Shown in pieces: positions 22,528-34,062 of a stretch of DNA of 64,000 bases. The notes under the pieces were generated by a model. That model worked only from the letters and a program-made list of their open reading frames with translations, did no database searches and was not told the origin of the DNA. This DNA is from Gigaspora rosea. Lineage: Eukaryota > Glomeromycota > Glomeromycetes > Diversisporales > Gigasporaceae. The translations under genes were made by a program, and so were the position numbers. Each line of letters opens with the position of its first letter. Positions within the stretch are counted from its first letter, which is position 1. The DNA is taken from positions 387,290-451,289 of the forward strand of contig QKWP01000054.1 of assembly GCA_003550325.1 (NCBI GenBank), in the 5' to 3' direction.

Positions 22528-24367
22528 GTCGCTATGGCGACCCTTATATGATCGACCAATCATTTTTAAAATCAGCGATCATATATAAACAATGATTATC
22601 CTTTTGATAATCATTGTTTTTTTTTTTTGCTTGTTTTTATTTTTTGCTTTTTTTTTTTTATTTTGATTTATTTAAATAACTAGTTTTTTTTTCACCTCTC
22701 TTTAGGAGTCGTCGCTAGAGCCGTCATTGAAATCATCATTGGAGCCATTGTTGAAGCCTTGGAACTGTCACTGGAGCCGTCGTTGAATCGTCGCTGGAGT
22801 CATCGCTAGAGCCGTTGTTGAAGTCTTGGATTAGAGGTTACGAAGTCGTGCAATTTGAGTAACTCAGCCGTTTTTATTCTTTTCGTATTTTGGTGTACTG
22901 GGGGTTTTTTTTTTTAAGTTCACTAATTTGTCTTTTCTCATTTTCCTTCGGTCTGTTCTTTGATTCTTCGGCAGTGCTTACAGTAAGGTCGTATTTCTTC
23001 TGGCAAATATTCGTGGATTCTTGTACAAATTGTACCTGATATAACACGTTTAATGCTTGGTGTCAAACATGTGGCCCTAAGAAAACCACGCAAGGATGGA
23101 CATGTAGAAATAAGGATATCAACTTAAAACTACAGAATATTAAGAAGTAATTGAGTGGATTCCTTTTTTGCAACTGGGTTAGGTTAAGGCACTGTTGAAA
23201 TTCTTGGTGGTTATAATCCTATCGATTGGGATAAATTTCATTTTGCTATTTTTCCCGTTTTGTTTTGGTTCATTTTTTGGTGTTATACTCGTGGTGGTGT
23301 TCATGTATTTTTTTTTTAATAATAATAAAATAAAGAATCTTTAAATAGAGAGAGGGTTTAAAATTCATTCGAATTTTGTTATTTTTGATGGAAAAAAAAA
23401 CTTATGATTACGATATAGAGGTTTAAAAAAAAAAAAAACTTACGAATTCATCTAAGAATGCCCGAAGAGTAATAAAAAAAAACTTATGATTATGATATAG
23501 AGAGTTTAAAATTCATCTAAGAATGCCCTAAGAGTAAAAAAAAAAGCTTACGATTAGAATGCCCAAAAACAAATTTCCGATTAGAAGTGTAAAAAAAAAA
23601 ACTACGATTAGAATGCCCAAAAAAAACTTACGATTAGAATGTAAAAAAAAAAAAACTTACGAACCTACGATTAGAAGTGTAAAAAAAAAAAAACTTACGA
23701 TTAGAATGCCCGAAGAGTAAACTTACAAAATTATATATTGCGCAAAAAAGTAGTATCAATTCCCGAAGAGTAAAATAAAATAAAATAAAATAAAATAAAA
23801 AAAAAACTTACAAACCTATGATTAGAAGTGTAAAAAAAAAAACTCATGATTAGAATGCTCGAAGAGTAAAATAGAATAGAAAAAAACCTTACATAAAAAA
23901 AAAAACTNAAAAAAAAAAAAAAAAAAACTTATGAGCCTTGTAAAAAAAACATACGATTAGAAGAGTAAAAAAAACTTACACAAAAACAGATAACCGATAT
24001 TTTCAATCAACTAGCTGTCAAAATTTGACAGATATAAAGAAATTATTTGCATGGTTATTGTTACAAAAATTTAGACTTTTTGTGCCAAAAAATCCGATTT
24101 TGTAAATAAACTAAGTACATGAGATAAAAATTTAGGGTTAGGGCCTTAACATTATATGTAAAATTTTATTCCGTCATTTTTAATTAGTGCACCGAGATCG
24201 ATTTGAATATTAGTTTTTGTATATTTTCGCCTTTTTCTTCTTTTACGCGTGTTCAGGATTCTTGTATTTTTACCTGCGCAAATAAGTGGATATAATCGAC
24301 CAATAACAATCGATCACGTGATCACAGATCGATTTTTATTGGTCGATCACGGGGTCGCCATGGCGAC
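22528..24367. mobile_element. Inverted-repeat element carrying a minisatellite (about 1840 bp)
   Basis: The left end GTCGCTATGGCGACCC with TGATCGACCAAT (22528-22560) is matched by the inverted end ATTGGTCGATCA with GGGGTCGCCATGGCGAC (24338-24367). Inside are an AATGATTATC hairpin (22591-22617), a GGAGCCGTC-type repeat block (22704-22830), a decayed charged coding fragment on the - strand (about 22860-22990) and a long A-run minisatellite (23330-23970). I could not fix a target duplication. No transposase frame. Confidence 0.55.
23330..23970. repeat. A-run minisatellite with ACTTACGATTAGAATGCCCGAAG core
   Basis: About fifteen irregular units, each a run of 6-20 A followed by CTTACGATTAGAA and GTG or TGCCCGAAGAGTA, cover about 640 bp. 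Position 23908 is an ambiguous base (N) between two A runs, so the local unit count is unreliable. Confidence 0.8.
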
Positions 24368-26436
24368 AGGTCGCCATAAAATAACACCCATATAACAATA
24401 TTAATTTGAAAAACAATAAGTTAGAAATACTACTGATTAGTTACACGCACAAAATCAGTTACAGGAGTGTCTAAATGATTATAATCTGAATTGCTAAAAT
24501 ATTTATTATATATCAATAAATCGATTAATTCGCTTATATAGATAGACTATAAAAATTTTTTTACTAATTCTTATGATAATATTATTTAATGGTAAATATT
24601 TGCAAAATTGAAGCTGAATTAATATTCCTTTAATGCATAAATTACTAATTGCTTCTTACGCTCATCCACTAAATAATCATCTAAATGGTTGCGAGTATGA
24701 AGTGTTAATTTGAATAAGGTATTTATCTTTCGAGTTTATCTATTTACCAAATTCAGCTCATGAAAAATTTGATAGGTTCATGTATTAGATGTCATCGCAT
24801 GTCATATATGCCACTGATTGAATATCTCATGGATTGAATCTGATAAATAAGAAATGAATGCTTAAGAGGGAAAACCTGTAAGTAAAAAATTTATTATCTC
24901 AAGAATTGTGATAAGACGCAATTGCAGTAAAACTTTTATAAGCGCACACTCTTTCTAAAAGCACACTCAAATCCTGGCCCAAATATATATGCTCTCTATG
25001 AATGCATATTTTCTTATTGTTCTCCAAATGCGCATTGGGTTCCAAGAGCGTGCACTTATAGAAGTTTTACTGCAATCATATATTAAGATTAGTGTTCTGG
25101 CCATTTTCGGTAACATATCCGGTATTGATCATACTGATCTACATGTGATTAATTAGGTAATGCATAATTCTTCAAGGGACGATGTGGCAGACTAAGCTAT
25201 CAGTCCTTGTACTAAAATACAACTAACAATACTATCAACTAATCTAAACTATATCTAACAGTCTGGCAAGACACCTGATCTTTGAATTGGCAGGCAAAAA
25301 GAGGAGTGGTTGATTTGGTCCGGGTCTCAAAGGTCTTGTAGGGTCTTGCTGCGGCTTGGATAAATGAAGATAAGTATCTCTTATATTTCTTTTATATGCT
25401 TTGGTTGGTGGTCCTAAATCTACTCTACTTATATAACTCTTTTTTTTATTCTAGGGTGCAAGGTTTACGGGTTAAATATAATCGTTAATATGATTAACGA
25501 TCAGCAGGCCAATATGGAACTGATGCAGGTAATTAATGAAGGTTAGAATTCTTATTTTTTCTAAAACTCGAACTCAACTGAGTTAACTTTATTGAAGCAC
25601 AAAAAGGAGGGTCTTATATACTTTTTGCCCTCTTAATAAATACATTGATTACTCTAACTAATACTAACTAACTCTATTCTTTTTTTTAGTCTCATTTCTC
25701 TGACTCACAATGATTATACTTCGCCTTGAGCGAAAGTTTAGAGGCGAATTCCTTCGCCTCAAGGCATACTTGGGGCGGTAAAGGCTTCTTGGGCTTTTCG
25801 TCTATGCCAGGACCAAAATTCATGTGCCAGTACCATAACATTATCAGAACTAACGTCTAAGCTAAATACATTGTTTAACGAAAGAGGTGTAAACAAACAT
25901 TAATGGCAGAATGCCATATGCGAAACTGCGATAAATTACATGGCTTAGCGGAAGAAAGGGGAATAAACAAATATTGGCAGAAAAAACCACCACATGTAAG
26001 AACCGGTATATGCTTATTATTTAAGGAAACAAACAAACACTAATGACGAAATGTCATTAACACAAACTAGTTCGTGACCTTGGCATGCGCCGTTAGCATG
26101 TGCTTGTCTCCAATTTACTATGGTAAAATGCTTATTCTATTTGGGGCAAAGGTGATTCCACTATCTACGTTTCGAAATAGGAGAAATATTACTATCGTAA
26201 TGATGTAAACAATCGGAAAATCCCCTGAGGTACACGAAAAAAAGAAAAAGTTCCATGACTGGAGCCCTTCACAATGTATGTCTCAGCCTCGGACACCCAA
26301 ATGATAAACATTAAAGTCCAAAATCCAAATCACTTTCCCTTAACAACGCTCATATATTATTAAGTGCTCCTCGTGTTTGTTCACTAAATCATCTTAATTA
26401 ACATACTATAATGGTAAGTATTCGCAAAGTTGAACA
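24368..26436. other. Non-coding stretch with a GC-richer block at about 25.1-25.8 kb
   Basis: 24368-25090 is plain AT-rich DNA. From 25095 to 25800 the composition is richer, with phrases such as GATGTGGCAGACTAAGC and GTTAATATGATTAACGATCA and a near-palindrome CGCCTTGAGCGAA...TTCGCCTCAAGGC (25732-25766). It resembles a retroelement end, but I found no paired repeat. No gene called. Confidence 0.35.
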
Positions 26437-27876
26437 TAGGGATGTTACCTGGGTCACTAGACCCATGTGGGTCAACAGTCCGCAGGTCACAGTTAGGGGT
26501 GGATAGCATATTAAATGCAAACCTAGTAGAGATCATATAATAAATTTTACTAATTAAGATTTTTCCGGCAATATCCGAATTTATGTTGATAATTTCAAAT
26601 CTATTGGCTGTTAATATGTATGGTGTTAAAAACATAATGCTAACAGTAGCAATTTTTAATATCTCATAAACTAATGAAGATATACCTATAAAATTATATA
26701 CTTGCTCGAATTGTTTTAATGTGCTCTTTAGTGTAATAGAACCATTTTACTCCTTTTATATAAATTAAAGCTAATTCAGTAACAAAAATAACTTTTTATT
26801 ATTGAAAAAATTCAAAATGGCTCTATTACGTTAAAGATCATGTCAAGACGATCCGAATAAGTATAATTTTATAAGTATACATTTATTAGTTCACGAGTTA
26901 TTAAAGTTTAGAATTTACTATATTTTGCTGTCATAAAATTGATCGACAAAAAAAATTGAGAGTTTACTATGGTGCGAACAGTCTAAAGACATCAAATCAA
27001 TTAATATATTTTTTAAATTGTATCTTCTCAATAAAAAATTTTAAAGTTGCAAAATAAAATACGTAATTTGATAGCTTTTGACAAAGTCTATCAAACTATG
27101 TATTTTATTTTAAGAACTTTTTGCTTATTATTGAGAAGGTATAATTTTAAATTTATAAGATTTTAAAATTTTTCAGCACTATATATAAAATTTTAACCAA
27201 TTAAATTCAATTTTATAAGTAAATGATCGACAAAATGTTTAGCACTACTATAAAAATTTGATGCAACTAAACTATTTGCACTATATATGATCAATCTCAC
27301 ACCTAAGGTCATGGGTCAAATTTTATTTAACCCGGGTCAAACGGGTCAGAAACCGAATAGGTCAAAACTTTGTTTAATTATATCGATTTACATACCAAAT
27401 TAATATTAATGTCAAAAACAAGCCAACCTATATATGTATGTATTCGATTATAATTGACATAAAAATAAAATATTCGCATGCTCATATATTATTTTTGAAT
27501 CAGAAAATTTAGGATATAAGGTATCTAATTGCAAACTAGCTCAACTATGCCAACATACTATGAATTATTGAGATGACAAGAAAGTTTTGTAACAGAATTG
27601 TTTACTGTAACTCATGATAGAGTTCGTGATGATTCCGATGAAGACTAACTTAACCTTAAAATAGCTTATGAGAAATTACGATAACTCAAATGCACGCAAA
27701 CTCAGCCATATTGATCAACAGAAGAAAAGAAGGGGCGCCTACGGCACCAACCCTATCTAATTCTTGTAAACTAAAATTAACCCACCTGATTTGTTGACCT
27801 GGGTCATGATCCGGGTCAACATTTCTAACCCGGGTCGAACCCGGGTCACTATTTTCTGACTCGGGTAATATCCCTA
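26437..27876. mobile_element. hAT-type non-autonomous transposon (1440 bp)
   Basis: The ends TAGGGATGTTACC(T)GGGTCA and (complement) TAGGGATATTACCCGAGTCA form imperfect inverted repeats. They are bracketed by a perfect 8-bp duplication, GTTGAACA (26429-26436 and 27877-27884). TAGGGATG-type ends with 8-bp duplications are typical of hAT. Sub-terminal GACCCGGGTCA motifs are clustered at both ends, as expected for transposase-binding repeats. No transposase frame was found, and the frame at 26384-26635 crosses the element boundary. Confidence 0.82.
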
Positions 27877-27884
27877 GTTGAACA

Positions 27885-28624
27885 CATAGATTACTAAATG
27901 CTCATCCACTAATCATTATATCAGAATCAACAAATATTCCAGATTACAATATTGTATTTTATTAAGAAATAATATAAAGGTTAAATATTTTACCCAGATA
28001 AGTGATTAATCCGGATATATCTGTAAATAGTATAGCTGATGAATAATTTTGATAAGCATCTAATCGTCTAGTCTTGTAATCTGTTTGTTTCTAAGACAAC
28101 GTGAGATAAGCTTATCCATGGGTGATCTGAAGCAAAATTTCTTTTGACCCAGCATAATATACAATTAATTAAATATTTATTTTCTAAATACTGTATTATT
28201 ATTATTTCTAATATGCAATTTATACTACTATCATTCTAACTTTATATTCACAACAAAAGCTCATTTGGACTAATTAGGATAGCATTCTAGACCAGTTTGG
28301 TATTAATCATATTGGCCACTTTGTAAGCAAAAATATTGAATTTTAATTATTACTGTAAGCTGCCTTTAAAAAAAAAAAAAGACATTAAACCATATTTATA
28401 AAATACAAAATAGCTTTCACACTTTTATTATTACCAACTATCAAAGCATTGGCTCCATTACGGATTGTCAATGTTAGCAGGTTAGTCAAACTATTTTCTA
28501 TGTTTAAGATAATCAAGATATTTTTAAATTATGAAATTTATAATTTCTAGCGTCGCTCATGGTCATATACCATCTGAAGGAATAGAATTTGACAATTTGA
28601 ATGATTCGAATGCCCATAAAAAAT
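27885..28624. other. Non-coding stretch
   Basis: AT-rich, no gene or delimited repeat recognised; a 12-nt A run lies at 28369-28380. Confidence 0.35.
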
Positions 28625-28632
28625 ATGGGCAG

Positions 28633-28772
28633 CAGTGTTTAAAATAGCATAGTAAAAATCTGGATCCACCAGTATTTAGATAAAATTTTGAGCAAAAAAG
28701 CAGGTTTTTAATATATAAAAACAGGATTTTTTGCTTTGCACCGGTAAATTTCAAATCCTATTTTAAACACTG
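28633..28772. mobile_element. hAT-type MITE (140 bp)
   Basis: The inverted ends CAGTGTTTAAAATAG (28633-28647, complement 28758-28772) are 15 bp and perfect. They are flanked by a perfect 8-bp duplication, ATGGGCAG (28625-28632 and 28773-28780). Too short to code; the antisense open frame across it is spurious. Confidence 0.82.
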
Positions 28773-29079
28773 ATGGGCAGTCAAAACTTGCAACTATTTT
28801 ATTTACCATTGAACTTAATAAAAGACTTTCAGATACAAACGTTTATTGTAATAGTCTTAACCTAGGTAAAATAATAATAATATTTTGATTGGTATTTTAA
28901 TTAGTATCTTTATAGTAAATTATTCTAATCTATATTTAACGTGATAATTGTATAAATTAAATAAGGTAATATAAATACAGCACTAAGCCATGGAGTTATG
29001 TCTAGCTGAGGTTCTTGGGTGAAACCGATTATCCCTATAATTGAATTCTTTCTGCTAACACCTAATGATGGCGCATTAA

Positions 29080-29277
29080 CACAACTTTACTGTGCCACAA
29101 GTTCTGAAATCGAAGAAAAAAATTATCGAGAAAAAATATTTTGTACCTTTTGATAAAGTAGGTGAAACTACTAATCATAGTAAAGATGAAGAATTAGTTA
29201 AAAAATTGTGTGATTTTTCTGAAAATTTTGTTAAAGAGAAATTAAGTGATGATATTCTTAGTAAATGTTTTGCTTAA
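29080..29277 (+). CDS. Short hypothetical reading frame, possible 3' exon
   Basis: An open stretch of about 65 codons has gene-like amino-acid use, with Lys/Glu/Asp-rich segments (FDKVGETTNHSKDEELVKKL and LSDDILSKCFA) unlike the Tyr/Ile/Asn bias of nearby random frames. It has no ATG start (the first in-frame GTG is at 29092) and is preceded by a stop at 29077. If real it is a terminal exon or a gene fragment. No upstream exon was identified and no domain is recognisable. Confidence 0.3.
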   Translation, partial: HNFTVPQVLKSKKKIIEKKYFVPFDKVGETTNHSKDEELVKKLCDFSENFVKEKLSDDILSKCFA

Positions 29278-29565
29278 AATTACTCGAGGTCTATAACTCG
29301 TTATTTTATTGAAAAATATATATTGATTTATTTAATTTAAAACTGGTTTTAGTCTTGAACACTTTAAAAAACTATAATTCATTTTCGTGATAATGCCCAT
29401 TGCATAAATTATTTATTTGTACATGAACTAGATTGGAAAAATGAAAATGTTTCTTAATCAAAGTTTTTTTCGAAATTATAATTTTGCTTAAATTACAGAA
29501 TATGAAGTTGTTTGAATTACATATGTACAGTACGATAAAAAGCATTATATATATTAAATAAAATA

Positions 29566-30811
29566 TGGTCCAGTGCAAAAACCTTTGTATACCAAATAAA
29601 AATTAATAAAAAATTTTTTTGCATATAAACTTAATAATTTTTTTAAAAAAATATAATTTTTAGATTATGGGAAAGTTTATTATAGCTTTTATTTAATTAT
29701 TTTATATAGAAAATAAAATATTTTATTAATAGCAACTTTTTTCAATATTTATCAATTTAAAAAATTGATCAAAAATAGTATAGTTTAATTAAAAATACTT
29801 TTAAATAAAAAAAAGTTTAATCGCTAAACTAGATAAGATTGGCAGAATTTCTATATTAGAAATTGGGGTAAAATTCCTATAACATTAACTATCTGCTAAA
29901 ATCTGAGCAGAGTCAAATAAAAACTATTTTTTATTAAGTTAACGACACATGTTGATTAATTGAAAGTTGTAGAGCTCATCGAGGCGCATCTAACGGTGGT
30001 TAGATCATCCAAATCAGCCTAGTACATCACAAGAAATTATTAAAAAACAATTGGCCAACTATATAAAATCTCTATGTAAACAATATTTGTTTACATAGAT
30101 TTTACATAATTGGCCAATCATTTTTTAATAATTCTCATGATCTACTGGGCTGATTTGGATAATTTAACCACCATTTGTTAACTTAATAAAAAAAATACTT
30201 TTCATTTGACTTTGCTCAGCATATAATTAATATCATAGGAATTTTACCCCAATTTCTAATATAGAAATTCTGCCAATCTTATCCAGATCAGCAATTAAAC
30301 TTTTTTTTATTTAAAAGATATTATTTAATAGAATTTGTGATTTTGTTTTTATTTTATAATTTTGAAAACTTAGCTCAGTATATAGATTTTAAATTAAACT
30401 ATACTATTTTTGACAAATTTTTTAAATTGAATTGAATAACTTTGAAGCTTAATTTCTCTATAACTTGTAATTTAAATTTAATAAAATTTATAAAGTATAT
30501 TTATTATATGCACACCAAGGCGCTTGCGTAACACAAGCACGTTACACTGCATATTTGGTCTAAAAATAACAAATATGTAATTTTTTTCAACCCAACTTTT
30601 TTTATTATTTTTTAAATTAAAAAAGTTTTTTATTATTAATTATAAAAGTATAACTATAATACAATAATAAAAATAATAAAAATAATTAATTTAAAAGCTA
30701 TTTTATTGAAATATAAAAAAAATATATATATACTATTAATAATTTATTAATTTTTAATTGTAGCAAAAAAATGGTTTAAATTTGGTGTACAAATGTTTTT
30801 GCACTGGACCA
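29566..30811. mobile_element. TA-flanked palindromic element, Tc1/mariner-like (1246 bp)
   Basis: The ends TGGTCCAGTGCAAAAACC (29566-29583) and (complement) TGGTCCAGTGCAAAAACA are inverted, with the match continuing through TTTGTA(T/C)ACCAAAT to about 34 bp. The dinucleotide TA lies at both junctions. The inverted match does not stop at the termini: segments such as ATAAGATTGGCAGAATTTC with its partner near 30285, and the centre CTATGTAAACAATATTTGTTTACATAG at about 30081-30107, show that essentially the whole element is one large palindrome. No transposase frame. TA duplication fits the Tc1/mariner superfamily. Confidence 0.72.
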
Positions 30812-30813
30812 TA

Positions 30814-31257
30814 CTGTAAGTAAAACGCCGCCGGCGACCTTCAACTTTAAGACTAAAATTTAATATCAATATTTTTACATAAATTTTTATTAGATTAGAT
30901 TTTGGATCCGGTTATCTGTTGAATAGTAAGTATGACCCCGACAATCGTAATTATTCCAAAAATCAGCAAAATTCTCTAATTTTGTCACTTTGTTTTGTAA
31001 ATAAATCTAATTATTGTATTTAAGGGTATTTCTAGGTAACAATAATATTTTTGGGCCTAATAGTCAATTAAATGCAAATAAATCGCGTGATATCCACTTT
31101 CGCGCGGAAAGTCTAGTCTCCAGACGCCTAAAGTTCACATGATTTTTGTATCTACCTATTATAAATTTAAACCCTGCCACATGCTACACACCTATCCTAA
31201 CTTTAGGTAGGTACAATATGATGTAACTGGTAGGTGTCTGTAGACTTTTCCGTCTAT
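30814..31257. other. Non-coding stretch
   Basis: No gene. Near 31090-31140 a GTCTAGTCTCCAGACGCC patch and AAAGTTCACATGATTTTTG resemble the terminal sequences of the Mutator-type element at 38.35 kb. Confidence 0.35.
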
Positions 31258-31980
31258 AGATATGTATCGAAGATAGCATGATAACCATTTAACCAAATTT
31301 GATGAAAAATTTTTTATTTTAATTCTGCAGACAAAATAAAAAAAATCTAATGAACTTAGATAGGTTGTTGTCAAGAATAAAGATAGACAAAAAACTGTGT
31401 CTGAATTCTTCAAACCTTCGTGAGAAGTTTTCACAACAGCCACTTAATCAAATTCGATAAAGATATATTAATTTCATTCTGTAAATATATAGATTTTGTC
31501 GTGAAAATCTCGCTTGGAGCTCCAACTATCCAAAAAAGCTGCATTTAGATTTTTTAAGACTTTGACAACTGCCTAACAAAATTCAATGAACTTTTTTATA
31601 TACCGTAACTATACATATTTTTAGAGTTAAACCAAAAAGATTTTACCTAACTTGATTAGGCGATTGTCAAAAAAACTTTGCTCGAAATTTTAAAAAATTC
31701 TGACTCATTTTAACTGAAACTTCTTGATGGCAACATAATCATATTTGTTTATAAAATTTGGTTGGGTATTTGTCAAGAAAACTTGGCACAAAGTTTTAAA
31801 AAATACAGACGCCACTTCTTGTTTATATAGGTGTGATTGACTTTGTTGAACTTGAGCGGATTTCTTGGCAACCACCTAACCAAATTCATTGGATTTTTTT
31901 TTATTTTAATCCTACACATTTGCAGAATTAAAAATAAAACATTCACCAAAATTTTGTTAAGTGGTTATCGTACTATCTTT
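31258..31980. repeat. Array of alternating inverted modules
   Basis: The outer arms GATAGCATGATAACCA (31265-31280) and TGGTTATCGTACTATC (31964-31979) are inverted. Between them lie several roughly 100-bp modules with variants of GACAACTGCCTAACAAAATT and their complements. This is a degraded foldback-type repeat; the reading frame at 31192-31443 is a by-product. Confidence 0.45.
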
Positions 31981-34062
31981 GATCAAAGCTTTTAAAAATT
32001 TTATCAGAGACTGAGTAAAATATTGATTTACATATTTTATATATGAATTGATATTTTTACATATTTTGCTGTATATAATTTTGTTAGTGACCAGAATAAT
32101 ATAGTACTGACTAAAATTAAGAACTCCAAAAATTTAAAATATAGCTATGTATAGTATATATATATTATGTATGTACTATATATAACTGATAAAAATTTAT
32201 TCTTTAACAAATAACTTATTTCATTATTATATCAACATCTTAAACTATAAAGAAATTTTTGCTTTATTCTGTATGTATAAAAGAGAATAAAATTTAATCA
32301 TCAAAAATTAAAATTAAAAAATCTCAATTATATTATATTTGATATTGCATTCTGATTAGTTGACCAGAAGTTATATCAATATAAATTGATATAAATTATG
32401 GAAAAATCTAGAAAGTGCACCCATGTATTTTGTGCCCCCTAATGTACTAATAATTGATTTCACGTAAAGTTAGAATTAGGGTAGAGTTAGAGTTAAAATT
32501 AGAATAAAAATTAGTACAAAATCACGAGAGGATCATTTTTTGTTAGAAGAGCAACAGGGGTTACCCTAGTAAAATTTTGAGATATCAAAATAGGGGGCAC
32601 AAAGTGCACAGGGCACTGACTAGTCCTGTCCTAAATTATTATCAATCAATATAAATTGATATTTTTTGTTATATAGATAAATATATTTTTTTTTAAAATC
32701 AAATTGGCATTTTTCATTTTCACTATAGTAGACTTTCTAATAATATGTACTGTATGTTTTCACATAATGTGATAATCACTAGGTTGATTGTTCTTTGAAA
32801 TGTCCCTCAAAAATTTCACTTATATGAATTAAATTATAATGCTCAGATCTTACATATAAAAGTAGAAACCATGTTTTTATGAATAAGGCTGCTCCAAGTT
32901 GATTCGTTGTTTAACATGCATAAATATTTTGCAAGAGAAAAAAAAGTGACAAAAAATCAACAAGAAAAAAACAGCAACTCTATTGGCTAAACAAATGTAA
33001 AAAAAAGTCAAAAGTCAATACTAAGCTTGTTTGGTTAAATTAGTGTTTATTTTATCTAAAGTTTTAAAAAATAGCAGAAGTTATAAAAAAATCAGCCTGA
33101 GATGTAGATCACTCATAATGCTTTGAAATTAGTTTTGTTTAGTATCATACTATAATACATATTTGGAAAAAGATTAATACATGAATGATAGACTATAATA
33201 AATTTTTTAAAAAGAAATTCTTTTACTTAAATTAAAAAAAGCTGTGTGGCTGTGTAACTTCATGATATAAAAACCAATTCCATAATATTTTATGGTCTAA
33301 CTGGTAAAGTAAAGTCGTAGGGATGGTGAGTTGTAGTGTTTCAATCCATAATCTGCGATAAGGATTATCTAGATCATAATTCTAAATATATATGCGTGAC
33401 CAGCAACTGATGATAAGTTGTCACGGAACAGCTCTGGACAAATTGTGAAAATTTTAGACAAAAGAAACAAATCTAAATTACTTAAAATTTTATTAAGATA
33501 ACCTATTTTTTTTCAAAAAAATTCAAACGATAAAAATATATAATCATGCCTGTTTTAAACTAATTTATTAAATATTCTTTGGATGGTTGTGGACACTATG
33601 GACGTTTGGACGTGAACATGGGCAAAAAATGGTTTGGCATAGTGGACGTGACAACAATGATGATAAATATATTACACTCCCTTCAGTAAATGTAACGATA
33701 TTAATCGATTATATAATCTATTAAATTCGAAATTGGCACTTCATTTTGTAAGATATTGGTATATTTCAAAACAGCTTCATATTAGCATTTACAAATTTAC
33801 TGAGTAAGGTGGTTGCACTTTGCTCTATCTATCACTCTAGTATATGATATATTAATTCAATAATTGAATCTGGATTGATCCAGATTCGGATTATCATCCG
33901 GATACACAAAGTAGGGTCCGAATTTATCCGAACGGTCCTTAAAGAATAAAATTAAACCACTGATGAGTTGTAAATGATCCAATTTTATTATACTGTATTT
34001 TTGCGATTTTTACAATTATGCCAGCTTAACCACTGTACATTGTGAAAAGAAATTTATAAAAA
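31981..34062. other. Non-coding stretch downstream of the F-box gene
   Basis: Mostly AT-rich. 32417-32620 has a GTGCCCCCTA...TAGGGGGCAC inverted pair. Around 32884-32920 is a left-end-like copy of the TTAA-flanked MITE family (AAGTTGATTCGTTGTTTAACA). 33840-33940 is a patch of CCGGAT/ATCCGG motifs. A TTTATT at 33984-33989 gives AATAAA on the - strand, a candidate polyadenylation signal for the F-box gene. Confidence 0.4.
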
